From Clostridia bacterium (lineage in GTDB: Bacteria > Bacillota > Clostridia > Saccharofermentanales > Saccharofermentanaceae): a DNA stretch of 64,000 nucleotides. Positions 1 through 9,671 of the stretch are shown piece by piece (positions within the stretch are counted from its first letter, which is position 1; every line of letters starts with the position of its first letter). Both the position numbers and the translations under genes were made by a program. The stretch covers positions 1 to 64,000 of the forward strand of contig JAEEWG010000017.1 in assembly GCA_016287245.1 (NCBI GenBank). Reading direction: 5' to 3'. The notes under the pieces were generated by a model, which was given only the letters and a program-made list of their open reading frames with translations, made no database searches and was not told the DNA's origin.

Positions 1-293
1 TCCTCCGGAAGTTCATAGCCGATCGAATAAGCAACGATTGCGACATCTCCGGTATACGTACAGTCAGTGGTGGTAAGGAACTCTACTTTTTTACCCGTAT
101 CCACCGGAATATTGACCTTCTTCACATCCGCAGTAAAGTAAGGGTCCGATTCCTGGATCACCCTTCCCGATGAATAAAGACCTTCTTTTTCTTTTTTCTT
201 GGACTTCTTACATCCCGCCACAGGCAGGATCATCGAGACTGCCATCAAGGACGCCAGTATCCTGCGTCCGTTTCTTAAGTGAACGTTTGCCAT
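1..293 (-). CDS. Partial lipoprotein, third copy of a tandem solute-binding-like family
   Basis: Only the N-terminal 97 or so residues are in the window; the 3' end runs off the left edge. The start is the ATG at 293. Translation gives a lipoprotein signal with a V-A-G-C lipobox (Cys28), then a Lys-rich stretch and the phrase SGRVIQESDPYFTADV, which matches the mature N-termini of the two upstream genes (SGKEIQETDPFFNAEI in the neighbour). The first 28 residues closely resemble those of the gene at 2719-5085, so this is a recent paralogue. It lies 40 bases after the previous gene and is probably co-transcribed. By homology it should be a membrane-anchored extracellular protein. The solute-binding half itself is not visible here. 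Confidence 0.8.
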   Translation of the reverse strand, partial: MANVHLRNGRRILASLMAVSMILPVAGCKKSKKKEKEGLYSSGRVIQESDPYFTADVKKVNIPVDTGKKVEFLTTTDCTYTGDVAIVAYSIGYELPE

Positions 294-333
294 ACCGTTT
301 CACTCCTCCTTATATCTTTCACGCTTGTTTACG

Positions 334-2697
334 TTATGTTTCCGATACGATAAGTTTCGTCCGGTTCTCGATATTTTTCAGTACATCTTCTTCTGTCCGG
401 TCTCCGGCAAAATAACCCGCCGCCTCTTCAGCGATGACATTAAAGACCGCTTCATCGATTGCAGAAGAACGGGAAACGTTCTCAACGATCGCCCGGAATT
501 CATCGACATCCGCCTGAGTGATCCTCTTGCTATATAGAGGTTCGATCGTTACACCGCCTTCACCATATGTCTTGATCAGTTCCTCTCTCTTCTCATCGAA
601 CTCTTTATAGGATTCCTCTCTCTTCCGGAATGCTTCCGCGGCCTCCTTGTCAAAAACCTCCCGGTTCGTGGAAATACCCATGTCCGCGGACGAGTTACCC
701 AGTGCGTATTCCATGTAGGAACGGATCAGATCCCAGGCCAGATCCTTGTAATCACTCGTCTGTACAATACCGATCGATGTCAGGCACTCTACCGTCATTC
801 CCGAGCTATCAGAAGAAGGAAAACCGAGGAATGCCGTAGGAATACTCATGGATTCTTTCTTCGAGAAGAAATCATCTATATTCATGATTCCGGAAGTTCT
901 TACAGCGAGCAAGCTCTTAGAGAATTTCAGCTCTGTAAGGTCTTTGCCGCCGTAGTAGGTGCCGTCACTCTCATAGTCATAACTTTGTCCCTCATCTTTA
1001 GGAATCTCTTTGACACCGTATTTCGATGTCATCTCCAGATACTTCTTCATGGTGTCATTCTGAAAATCGACTTTGCGTTTCTCATAATCCACGAATTCAT
1101 TCATCGATGTAGTCAGGAGCACCTTTAGAAAATCACTGTACTTCATGCTTTCCATAAAGCTTACTTTTTCAGGCATGGAAGATGCGGCTGCATCAAACTC
1201 ATCGAACGTCCAGCCGTTCCTGTTGGAGATCAGATCCGTATTCACCTGAAGTCCGGAAAGGTCGAACCGGATCGGAACGTGGTAGAGTCCGCCGTTCTTC
1301 TCCATCGCCCGGAAGATGTTGTCATAATACTTGCTCCTGTCGATGCCGTCTTTTCCATCCAGATACTTATTCATGTCGACCATGACATTGTCTGTCTGGA
1401 AAGAAGAGAAACTGCCGAAATTCACGAGAATATCCGGAGCATCTCCGGAAAGGATCTCAAGATAGACCTTCCGGGTGATATCTGCCTCGTTCTCGCTGGT
1501 TACCGTCTCGTCATAGTAGTCTGCAAAGACCGCGCGGCACCTGTTCGAAGGATCACTGTTATATGAACTTATAAATTCCACAAGCGACGTCTGGAATGCA
1601 AAAAAAGATCCACCGATCACGAGGATCTTCTTTCCCGCATGCGGGTTCTTCTCCGCCCGTGTCAGGTGAACGAGATAGGTCTTCGATTCGCCGGTATTGT
1701 TATTGTAGGAACTGCAGCATGCATAGAATTCGTTATCATTTTTCGGGACGATCGTCGTATTGACGAGATACTGTCTTCCGACATCCGTATCGTTCCAGTC
1801 AAAGACCAGCATCAGTTCACCCGTATGGATGTCGATCATATAACAGCCGGAAGCAGCCGAAACATAAAGGCCTCCCGCGGTCTCCTTTACCTTTCCGAGA
1901 GCCTGCGGGACTTTAATCTGCTGTCCTTTTCCGAGAGATCCCGTCGTCAGATTTACTTCCTTGATCTGCACATCGTCTCCGTTCTCCATATCGTACACAG
2001 ACGAAGTCACATATGTTTTTCCATCCACAGTAAAGACCGTCGCGCCGAGTTTTCTTCCGGGATCTGCGATCTCCAGTGCTTTTTTACCGGCTTTATCATA
2101 GATCAGGAGTGCGTTGTCATCGTAGACCGCGTATCTTCCATCCGGAAGGATGCTCAGTTTCACGGCAGCGGGTCTGTCCATTGCGGACTGTGAGATCTCT
2201 TTTCCGAGATCCAGACTCTTTACCGTCTCTCCCTTTTCATCCAGGAGGTTGATCACATAACTGCCATCGCCTTTCAGAAGCAGCATTAAGATATTCCCGT
2301 CATCATCGGAGATTACGTTGAGAACCGTTTCGCCCGCACCTGCGGTGAGTCTTCTGATTACGTTACCCTTGTCATCAAAGAGAGCCGATGCCTCCGTGAA
2401 ATCCGTCTCATAAAAGATCTCATATGTCGCAAGAGCAACCTTCCCGCGGTAATCGCACGACTTGACGTACGTATCCACGACCTTTGCGTTACTTCGTACA
2501 GGGATCTTCAGTTCATTGATCTCCGCGTTAAAGAACGGGTCCGTCTCCTGGATCTCTTTTCCTGATGCATACTTCCTGTCGCTGCTCTTCTTCGTTGATT
2601 TCCTGTTGCAAGATGCCAGAGGAAGGACCATGACTAACGCGAGGATCCCGGCGGCACGCTTCAGGCTCCGTGCCTTCCGCATTTTTGAATCCTTCAT
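334..2697 (-). CDS. Lipoprotein with propeller-like N-terminal half and extracellular solute-binding C-terminal half
   Basis: This is a 787-residue predicted lipoprotein. The lipobox is L-A-S-C with Cys30, counted from the ATG at 2697, which has GGAGG eight bases upstream. An ATG at 2715 in the same frame has no ribosome site. Residues about 55-345 form short repeated strand-rich segments (for example DKAGKKALEIADPGRK) that suggest a beta-propeller. From about 355 the sequence resembles family 1 or 8 extracellular solute-binding proteins: FISSYNSDPSNRCR, then LSGDAPDILVNFGSF, and the C-terminal helix YFAGDRTEEDV that is common in clostridial sugar-binding proteins. It should sit on the outer face of the membrane. 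No permease or ATPase gene lies beside it, so a ligand-sensing role is as possible as transport. It lies 21 bases after its upstream paralogue. Confidence 0.75.
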   Translation of the reverse strand: MKDSKMRKARSLKRAAGILALVMVLPLASCNRKSTKKSSDRKYASGKEIQETDPFFNAEINELKIPVRSNAKVVDTYVKSCDYRGKVALATYEIFYETDFTEASALFDDKGNVIRRLTAGAGETVLNVISDDDGNILMLLLKGDGSYVINLLDEKGETVKSLDLGKEISQSAMDRPAAVKLSILPDGRYAVYDDNALLIYDKAGKKALEIADPGRKLGATVFTVDGKTYVTSSVYDMENGDDVQIKEVNLTTGSLGKGQQIKVPQALGKVKETAGGLYVSAASGCYMIDIHTGELMLVFDWNDTDVGRQYLVNTTIVPKNDNEFYACCSSYNNNTGESKTYLVHLTRAEKNPHAGKKILVIGGSFFAFQTSLVEFISSYNSDPSNRCRAVFADYYDETVTSENEADITRKVYLEILSGDAPDILVNFGSFSSFQTDNVMVDMNKYLDGKDGIDRSKYYDNIFRAMEKNGGLYHVPIRFDLSGLQVNTDLISNRNGWTFDEFDAAASSMPEKVSFMESMKYSDFLKVLLTTSMNEFVDYEKRKVDFQNDTMKKYLEMTSKYGVKEIPKDEGQSYDYESDGTYYGGKDLTELKFSKSLLAVRTSGIMNIDDFFSKKESMSIPTAFLGFPSSDSSGMTVECLTSIGIVQTSDYKDLAWDLIRSYMEYALGNSSADMGISTNREVFDKEAAEAFRKREESYKEFDEKREELIKTYGEGGVTIEPLYSKRITQADVDEFRAIVENVSRSSAIDEAVFNVIAEEAAGYFAGDRTEEDVLKNIENRTKLIVSET

Positions 2698-2718
2698 TTT
2701 CATGACCTCCATCATCTT

Positions 2719-5085
2719 CTATCTTTCCCGGATCGCTGTCGATGCCCGGTTATTGATGATCTTCGCCACATCTTCCTTCGTTCTGTCACCTGCGAAGTAA
2801 GCCTCCGCCTCCTCGAGCATGATCATCCGGATCGCATAATCCTGTTCACTGACACGGTCGACCCGAAGGATCTCCTGTTCCAGCTGATCAATGTATTCAT
2901 TCTTCACTTCCGGCAGATGCATATGCGCAAGCACGACCGGATCATCCGCATATTTATCCCACTCCGCCTGAAGATCTTGAAGGTCTCTCTCCGCGTCTTT
3001 GCGGTACGCGCTCTTTGTCACGGGGATCGCGAACGTTTCTGTAATGGTCAGCTGTGCTTCGTCTTCATAGAGCGCGCGGATCACTTCCCAGGCACTGTTT
3101 CTGTTTTTCGAGCAGACAGGGATCCCCACCGAGAGTTCGGTCTCGGCATAATTTCCTGATCCATCCTTGCCCGGATAACCGCGGAAAGAACCCTTTGTGC
3201 CCAGAAGCTCCAGGTTCTCGCCGTAACTGCTGACACCCAGGGTAAACTGGATCAGGGTAGCAGTCAGTCCTTCCTTGAACTTCTCCTGTTCTTTATAATA
3301 CGGATCTGAAGCCTCCTCGTAAGTGACCACGAGTACACCGTCTTCGGTGTAGGACATTGATTCATAGGAAGCCTCCTCGATCTTGTCTACTCCAAATGTA
3401 TTTGCAATATCCATCATAGTATAGAAATCTTCTGTATCGAAGTTGACCTGCTGCTTCTCATAATCCACGAACTGTCCTGCGGACGTCATATACAGGGTAC
3501 TCAATAGCTGTGACTTCAGCATAGTCTCACAGAAAGAAACATTCTCCGGCATTGAATTTCCGCAATCCAGAAATCCCTTATACGTCCAGTCGGCGTCCTT
3601 CGGGATATATTCATCATTGACCAGAAGATAGTTTAAACAGATGGAAAGAGGCATGAAGTACTGTTTCCCGTTTTTCTCATATGCGGTAAGAACATTGTCA
3701 TAGAGCGTGGATCGGTCCAGACCATTTTCGCCGTCAATATAGGGCTTAAGATCCACCATGATATTCTCATTAAAGAGAGAAGTGCATTTATCAAAATTCA
3801 GAATGATGTCCGGAGCCGTTCCGCTCAGGATATCCTGCCGGACGTAGTCTTCATAGTTCTGCTCGTCCGGATCTTTCCCCTGGATCCGCAGTTCCTCGGA
3901 GTAGCATCTCTGAATAATGCGGCATTCACGGTTCGGATCCGAATTATAGATACTGACGAAGTTCTGGAATGAACTGTCCAGATAATCGCTTCCGACAGTA
4001 ATCAGTTTTTTACCTGCGTGCGGGTTCTTGTCTGCTTTCTTCAGGCAGACCAGCATCGCTTTCGCCCGCTTGAGCGTCAGATAATCACTGTACACTGCAT
4101 ATAACTCATCATCACCTTTAGAAAGGAAGAACGCATTCTTCATCGGACCCATATTGACATCTGTCTCATTCCAGTCGAAAAGCACTTCCAGGCTGTCTTT
4201 TTCCAGATTATACTTCAGGATCTTTGAAGAGGAAGCAACGTAGATCCCATCCTCAGCATCCATGATCGATCCGTTTTTCACAAGCTTACTCGCATCCCGT
4301 CCCTGACCCAGTTTTCCGGTCGTGATGTCCAGTTCTTTCAGCATCGGTTCTCCGTCATTTTCCAGAGTATTCTTTCTGGAAAGAACATAGTATTTCCCGC
4401 CGACAGTAAACACCTTCGAAGTAAGGGACCTGCCGAAATCATTGACCTCACAGAGCTTCTTTCCTTCACCGGAATAGATGATCATGGAACCGTTCAAAGC
4501 AATCATAAAACTGCCGTTATCCAGGATCTGAAGGGTTCCGTTAAAGGATGGTGCCTGATCAAGTTTAGGGAGATAAAAGCACCTTACCCACTCTCCGTCT
4601 TCCACTTTGTCGAGTTCAAAATGGTAGGCCATACTCGAATCCAGTCTTCCGGCTACCTGATACAGGGTCCCGTTCTTATCTGCAGCCACTGCTACCTGAG
4701 ATTCGTTTGGTCTGGTGTCCAGATTCAGGATCTTGTTTCCGGAAAGATCGTAGAACTCCTGCCGGTTGACCTGATACGCCATAAAATCGAAGCCGACATC
4801 TTTCGGCATCTTGTAATTGACGTGATAATTGTACAGGATCATATCCCCCACGAAGCGGACCTTCTCAACAAATGCAGTTTCCACTTCCTTCTCGGGATCG
4901 GTCTCCATTTTCAGCTCGATCATTTTCGCGCTGTAATACGGGTCATCTTCCTTGACCAGCGTCGGACTGTCTTCGTATTTTGCAGATCCGGATTTCTTTT
5001 TGCATCCCGCCATAGACAGGATCATCGACACAACCATCAAAGACGCAAGTACCCTGCGCCGCTTCCCAAAGTGAACGTCTGCCAT
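2719..5085 (-). CDS. Lipoprotein with propeller-like and solute-binding halves, first copy of the tandem family
   Basis: This 788-residue lipoprotein (S-M-A-G-C lipobox, Cys28) has the same architecture as the next gene. Residues about 55-350 are strand-rich and propeller-like, and about 360-788 are solute-binding-like, with FVSIYNSDPNRECR, LSGTAPDIILNFDKC and the C-terminal YFAGDRTKEDVAKIINNR. The ligand cannot be read from the sequence. It is the promoter-proximal member of a row of three paralogues. The start at 5085 has a GGGAG ribosome site about 11 bases upstream. The lack of nearby ABC permeases argues against a complete transporter locus here. The family assignment of the C-terminal half is fairly secure; the propeller is inference from pattern. 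Confidence 0.75.
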   Translation of the reverse strand: MADVHFGKRRRVLASLMVVSMILSMAGCKKKSGSAKYEDSPTLVKEDDPYYSAKMIELKMETDPEKEVETAFVEKVRFVGDMILYNYHVNYKMPKDVGFDFMAYQVNRQEFYDLSGNKILNLDTRPNESQVAVAADKNGTLYQVAGRLDSSMAYHFELDKVEDGEWVRCFYLPKLDQAPSFNGTLQILDNGSFMIALNGSMIIYSGEGKKLCEVNDFGRSLTSKVFTVGGKYYVLSRKNTLENDGEPMLKELDITTGKLGQGRDASKLVKNGSIMDAEDGIYVASSSKILKYNLEKDSLEVLFDWNETDVNMGPMKNAFFLSKGDDELYAVYSDYLTLKRAKAMLVCLKKADKNPHAGKKLITVGSDYLDSSFQNFVSIYNSDPNRECRIIQRCYSEELRIQGKDPDEQNYEDYVRQDILSGTAPDIILNFDKCTSLFNENIMVDLKPYIDGENGLDRSTLYDNVLTAYEKNGKQYFMPLSICLNYLLVNDEYIPKDADWTYKGFLDCGNSMPENVSFCETMLKSQLLSTLYMTSAGQFVDYEKQQVNFDTEDFYTMMDIANTFGVDKIEEASYESMSYTEDGVLVVTYEEASDPYYKEQEKFKEGLTATLIQFTLGVSSYGENLELLGTKGSFRGYPGKDGSGNYAETELSVGIPVCSKNRNSAWEVIRALYEDEAQLTITETFAIPVTKSAYRKDAERDLQDLQAEWDKYADDPVVLAHMHLPEVKNEYIDQLEQEILRVDRVSEQDYAIRMIMLEEAEAYFAGDRTKEDVAKIINNRASTAIRER

Positions 5086-5253
5086 ACCGCTTCACTCTCC
5101 CTTCATGGATCACATGTTTCCAAAAAGCCTAAAAAAGCGGGTAACTCGATCTTCCCCAAAACGATATCAACCCACTATCAGAATACTGTGGATTATCAAT
5201 GAGAAAAATAACTATTCTGTCACTTCGGGCAGTTTTTTGCACTTATATCACGC

Positions 5254-5287
5254 AAAAAAGCGGACGGTCCCGATTGGAACCGCCCGC
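5254..5287 (-). terminator. Rho-independent terminator after the LRR lipoprotein gene
   Basis: A near-perfect 9-bp stem pairs 5260-5268 with 5279-5287 and has one mismatch. On the minus strand it is followed by a run of six T, right after the stop of the gene at 5310-6650. Confidence 0.8.
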
Positions 5288-5309
5288 CTGAATGCTTAGT
5301 TGAAAGCAC

Positions 5310-6650
5310 TTACTTCTTATACTTTTCAAGCAGAGCCTGAATTGTGCCTTCTTCCGCATCTCTCATCTCCACATCGAAATCTTTTATAAAACCTTTGATT
5401 CTGATAGTGTCTGTTCCCGAGCCGTCTCTGAGCTTCCCTTCCTCCTTCAAAGACAGGATCTCCGCATAGAGTGCCGAGAAATCTTCCGGAGAGATAAAAC
5501 TTTCAAAGGTGATCTCACTATTCTCCCAGGTGGTTATTTTCCAGTCACCATTCGCGTTTTTGAAGGAGGTACGACTGTCGGCCATCCAGAAAGTGATATA
5601 GCTGATGTCCCAAATCGGCTCATAATCTACGAATGTGTAGTGCTCACCATCCCAGTACTCCTTCTGGATCAGGTCACCCATCGTCCACTCATCAAAATGG
5701 GTATCCGCCCAGGAATCCTTGATGACATAAACTGTGCAAGGGACTTCATAGTAGTTTATATTTACATCCAGTGCATCAGGGAAGTTCTTTTCCTTATACT
5801 CTTTCGAATACTTGGCAAACTTCTGAGAAGTGTAATCAAAGTCGACAAAATCCACGCCGTTGAATTTTATTGAAAAGTTTTTCGGGCAATAGACCGTCCT
5901 CAGGTAAGTCTGATTATTTACCGGATCAGACGTATCGCCACAGCCGAGATATGTAACAAAAGAAGAAAATACCTGACAATCGGGGAGCACAATGTTATAG
6001 ATCCTCGTATCCGTTTCCCTGGTTCTAGAGCCTCCGAATGGCATTAAATGCCCCTGACTGATATGTCCATACTCGTACTCATTCGAATGAGGCGGCATGA
6101 CGAAGGAGTGAAGCTGCGGACAATCACCAAATGCACCATCTCCGACAATTTTGATCTTCTCGGGATCCTGGAATCTCACTTCCTTGAGCCAGATTGCTTC
6201 ATCAAATGCATTATGTTTAATGGTCACGCACTTATCCGGGATAACCAGGACACCGGTATTCATGACCTCTTCCGGAAGAGGATCGACAAATCCTGTGATC
6301 TCGGTTCCTTCCCACTCGTAGATCGACTCCCAATCGTAAGTATCGATATCGATCGTCGGAGACGCGGGTTCCTCAGTGGGCTGTCCCGTCATAAGCGGAT
6401 TTCCGCTGGGCACTCCTGTTCCGATGGTCATCGCACCGCCGTTGGTGTCCGTATTCATATCCGGAACATCCCAGGTCGCGAGTGTAACTTCCGTAGAAGT
6501 GACGTCATCTGTACTTGTCGTCACCTCCGTATCTTTCTTTTTAGTAGTCTTTCCGGATTTGTCATCCGACTTCTTTCCACAACCACAAAAGGCTGTACCC
6601 ATAACGGAAACAAGACAAACCCCACTCACAAAAATCTTGAATCTTTTCAT
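5310..6650 (-). CDS. BspA-type leucine-rich-repeat lipoprotein
   Basis: This 446-residue secreted protein has an N-terminal hydrophobic signal ending near Cys24 (FCGCGKK) that suggests lipid attachment. A Thr/Ser/Asp-rich linker follows (about 28-95). Residues about 125-200 carry leucine-rich repeats of the BspA/LRR_5 kind: VLVIPDKCVTIKHNAF, then LKEVRFQDPEKIKIVGDGAF and LHSFVMPP. The remainder has no family I recognise. Such proteins usually mediate adhesion or surface contacts, which is inference here. The start is supported by GGAGGTGAGG just upstream. The gene is monocistronic, with its own terminator downstream and the ppdK terminator upstream. Confidence 0.75.
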   Translation of the reverse strand: MKRFKIFVSGVCLVSVMGTAFCGCGKKSDDKSGKTTKKKDTEVTTSTDDVTSTEVTLATWDVPDMNTDTNGGAMTIGTGVPSGNPLMTGQPTEEPASPTIDIDTYDWESIYEWEGTEITGFVDPLPEEVMNTGVLVIPDKCVTIKHNAFDEAIWLKEVRFQDPEKIKIVGDGAFGDCPQLHSFVMPPHSNEYEYGHISQGHLMPFGGSRTRETDTRIYNIVLPDCQVFSSFVTYLGCGDTSDPVNNQTYLRTVYCPKNFSIKFNGVDFVDFDYTSQKFAKYSKEYKEKNFPDALDVNINYYEVPCTVYVIKDSWADTHFDEWTMGDLIQKEYWDGEHYTFVDYEPIWDISYITFWMADSRTSFKNANGDWKITTWENSEITFESFISPEDFSALYAEILSLKEEGKLRDGSGTDTIRIKGFIKDFDVEMRDAEEGTIQALLEKYKK

Positions 6651-6785
6651 GTCCTCACCTCCAATTCCAATTCCAATTATACCAACAGAGTTTCATCTTC
6701 AAAAATGCTTTACATACTGTTTACTTCGGGCATATTCGTGCCCTGATGGCGAAATAGTCTAGGGAGCATCTCGCAACGAATATGG

Positions 6786-6820
6786 AAGAGGGCTGCCTCA
6801 ATGTATAAGACAGCCCTCTT
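6786..6820 (-). terminator. Terminator after ppdK
   Basis: A perfect 10-bp inverted repeat (AAGAGGGCTG at 6786-6795, CAGCCCTCTT at 6811-6820) has a 15-base loop. The T-tract is short on the minus strand and slightly better on the plus strand. Confidence 0.6.
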
Positions 6821-6865
6821 TGATTCTTAAATGTTCAAGGTCATCAGAGAAATGATATCTTCTGA

Positions 6866-9493
6866 TTACTTCTGCTCAGCAATGGCAGCCTGTGCAGCAG
6901 CGAGTCTTGCGATCGGTACACGGAACGGCGAGCAGGATACATAATCCAGGCCGATCTTGTGGCAGAACTCTACGGACGTCGGGTCACCGCCGTGCTCACC
7001 GCAGATACCGATGTGCAGGTTCGGGTTGACCGGCTTACCGAGGTCGATGGCCATCTTCATGAGCTTACCTACGCCGTTCTGGTCGAGACGTGCGAACGGG
7101 TCAGACTCGAAGATCTTGGACTCGTAGTAAGCCTCGAGGAACTTGCCGGCATCGTCACGGGAGAAGCCGAATGTCATCTGTGTCAGGTCGTTAGTACCGA
7201 AGCAGAAGAATGCAGCTTCTTTTGCGATCTCGTCAGCTGTAAGAGCAGCACGCGGGATCTCGATCATGGTACCTACTTCGTACTTGAGGTCAGAGCCTGC
7301 TGCAGCGATTTCAGCATCAGCTGTCTCCACAACGATGTTCTTCACGACCTTGAGCTCCTTGATGTCGCCGATGAGCGGGATCATGATCTCCGGCTCGATG
7401 TTCCAATCCGGATGATTCTTCTTCACGTTCAGAGCCGCACGGATGACAGCCTTAGTCTGCATCTTTGCGATTTCAGGATAGGTAACTGCCAGACGGCATC
7501 CACGGTGACCCATCATCGGGTTGAACTCGTGGAGGGAGTCGATCATAGCCTTAATAGCCTCAACTGTCTTGCCCTTCTTATCAGCGAGTTTCTTGATATC
7601 AGCTTCTTCTGTAGGTACGAACTCGTGGAGCGGCGGATCCAGGAAACGGATGGTTACCGGATAGCCTTCGAGTGCCTCGTAGAGAGCTTCGAAGTCAGAC
7701 TGCTGCATCGGCAGGATCTTCTCAAGAGCTTCTTCTCTCTCTTCTACTGTCTCGGAGCAGATCATCTCACGGAAAGCATCGATTCTTCCGTCACCGAAGA
7801 ACATGTGCTCAGTACGGCAGAGACCGATACCCTCAGCGCCGAGCTCACGAGCCTTCTTCGCATCCTTAGGTGTATCAGCGTTTGTTCTAACCTTGAGTCT
7901 TCTGTACTTATCCGCCCAAGCCATGATGCGGCCGAACTCACCTGCGATAGTAGCATCTACTGTCGGGATGATGCCGTCATAGATCTTACCTGTGGAACCA
8001 TCGATGGAGATCTCATCACCCTCGTGGTATTCCTTACCTGCGAGTGTGAACTTCTTGTTTGCTTCATCCATGTTGATATCGGAGCAGCCGGATACGCAGC
8101 ATGTACCCATACCACGAGCAACAACGGCAGCGTGGGATGTCATACCACCACGAACGGTGAGGATACCCTGGGAAGCCTTCATGCCTTCGATGTCCTCCGG
8201 AGAGGTCTCGAGACGTACGAGAACGACTTTCTTTCCTTCTGCCTTCCAAGCCTTCGCGTCTTCAGCTGTGAAAACGATCTGGCCGCATGCAGCACCCGGG
8301 GAAGCACCCAGAGCCTGAGCGATCGGAGTTGCGTCCTTCAGTGCTTTTGCATCGAACTGCGGGTGAAGGAGTGTATCGAGGTTACGCGGATCGATCATCG
8401 CAACAGCCTCTGCTTCTGTTCTCATGCCCTCATCAACGAGGTCACATGCGATCTTCAGAGCAGCCTGAGCGGTTCTCTTACCGTTTCTGGTCTGGAGCAT
8501 GTAGAGCTTACCGTGCTCAACTGTGAACTCCATATCCTGCATGTCGCGGTAGTGCTTTTCGAGAATGGAGCATACATCAGTGAACTGCTTGAATGCCTCC
8601 GGGAACTTCTCCTGCATCTCAGCGATCTTCATCGGAGTACGAACGCCTGCAACAACGTCCTCGCCCTGTGCGTTTGTCAGGAACTCACCGAAGAGGCCCT
8701 TGTTACCTGTTGCCGGGTCACGTGTGAAAGCAACACCGGTACCGCAATCGTCACCCATGTTACCGAAAGCCATGGACTGTACGTTAACAGCTGTACCCCA
8801 GGAATACGGGATATCGTTGTCACGACGGTAAACGTTGGCACGCGGGTTGTCCCAGGAACGGAATACGGCTTTGATCGCACCCATGAGCTGTTCCTTCGGA
8901 TCTGTCGGGAAGTCAGAACCGATCTTTGCCTTGTACTCGGCCTTGAACTGGTTCGCCAGTTCCTTGAGGTCGTCAGCGGAGAGTTCAACGTCCTGCTTAA
9001 CGCCTTTTTCTGCCTTCATCTTGTCGATGAGTTCTTCGAAGTACTTCTTACCGACTTCCATAACAACGTCGGAGTACATCTGGATAAATCTTCTGTAGCA
9101 GTCCCAAGCCCAGCGCGGGTTATTGGACTTTTCTGCGATAACATTAACAACTTCTTCATTAAGACCGAGGTTGAGGATAGTATCCATCATACCCGGCATG
9201 GAAGCTCTCGCACCGGAACGGACAGAAACGAGGAGCGGGTTCTCCAGGTCACCGAATTTCTTACCGGTGATCTCCTCCATCTTACCGATGTACTCAAGGA
9301 TCTGTGCGAAGATCTCGTCGTTGATCTGACGACCGTCTTCATAATACTTGGTACAAGCCTCTGTGGTGATCGTGAATCCCTGCGGAACAGGAAGTCCGAG
9401 GTTGGTCATCTCAGCAAGGTTTGCACCCTTACCGCCGAGGAGCTCACGCTTGTTGCCGTTGCCCTCAGAAAACAAGTAAACATATTTAGTCAT
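6866..9493 (-). CDS. ppdK: Pyruvate, phosphate dikinase
   Basis: The 875-residue enzyme interconverts pyruvate, ATP and phosphate with PEP, AMP and pyrophosphate in the cytoplasm. In anaerobes it serves glycolysis and gluconeogenesis. The N-terminal ATP-grasp domain starts with LLGGKGANLAEM. The swivelling phosphohistidine domain has GGMTSHAAVVARGMG, with the catalytic His near residue 455. The C-terminal PEP/pyruvate barrel has LCRTEHMFF and the catalytic Cys in GICGEHGGDP near 830. Length is standard for the family. A GGCGGGC-like ribosome site precedes the ATG at 9493. It appears to be a single-gene unit. A long antisense open frame across it is a codon-bias shadow. Confidence 0.97.
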   Translation of the reverse strand: MTKYVYLFSEGNGNKRELLGGKGANLAEMTNLGLPVPQGFTITTEACTKYYEDGRQINDEIFAQILEYIGKMEEITGKKFGDLENPLLVSVRSGARASMPGMMDTILNLGLNEEVVNVIAEKSNNPRWAWDCYRRFIQMYSDVVMEVGKKYFEELIDKMKAEKGVKQDVELSADDLKELANQFKAEYKAKIGSDFPTDPKEQLMGAIKAVFRSWDNPRANVYRRDNDIPYSWGTAVNVQSMAFGNMGDDCGTGVAFTRDPATGNKGLFGEFLTNAQGEDVVAGVRTPMKIAEMQEKFPEAFKQFTDVCSILEKHYRDMQDMEFTVEHGKLYMLQTRNGKRTAQAALKIACDLVDEGMRTEAEAVAMIDPRNLDTLLHPQFDAKALKDATPIAQALGASPGAACGQIVFTAEDAKAWKAEGKKVVLVRLETSPEDIEGMKASQGILTVRGGMTSHAAVVARGMGTCCVSGCSDINMDEANKKFTLAGKEYHEGDEISIDGSTGKIYDGIIPTVDATIAGEFGRIMAWADKYRRLKVRTNADTPKDAKKARELGAEGIGLCRTEHMFFGDGRIDAFREMICSETVEEREEALEKILPMQQSDFEALYEALEGYPVTIRFLDPPLHEFVPTEEADIKKLADKKGKTVEAIKAMIDSLHEFNPMMGHRGCRLAVTYPEIAKMQTKAVIRAALNVKKNHPDWNIEPEIMIPLIGDIKELKVVKNIVVETADAEIAAAGSDLKYEVGTMIEIPRAALTADEIAKEAAFFCFGTNDLTQMTFGFSRDDAGKFLEAYYESKIFESDPFARLDQNGVGKLMKMAIDLGKPVNPNLHIGICGEHGGDPTSVEFCHKIGLDYVSCSPFRVPIARLAAAQAAIAEQK

Positions 9494-9671
9494 TGTTTAG
9501 CCCGCCTTTCTTAATATATCTTACTTCATACTCTATTTTTTCGGTGTTTTTCAAGAGGGAGACTCGAAAAGCACTTAAAAATCCAATTATTCTGTCCGAT
9601 TTCTGATTACGGGAACCGGACATTCCCGTCGCTTCCTGATCAGAAGTCAGATCACTTATCTGACTTTCGAA

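Noticed and set aside
6959..9514. An 851-residue open frame antisense to ppdK
   Set aside because: It is the complement of a strongly codon-biased gene. Its translation is Leu/Cys/Val-rich with no domain, and ppdK is certain.
9644..9666. Hairpin after glyS as a strong terminator
   Set aside because: The 9-bp stem is real but no T-tract follows on the minus strand, so it is mentioned only in the glyS entry.
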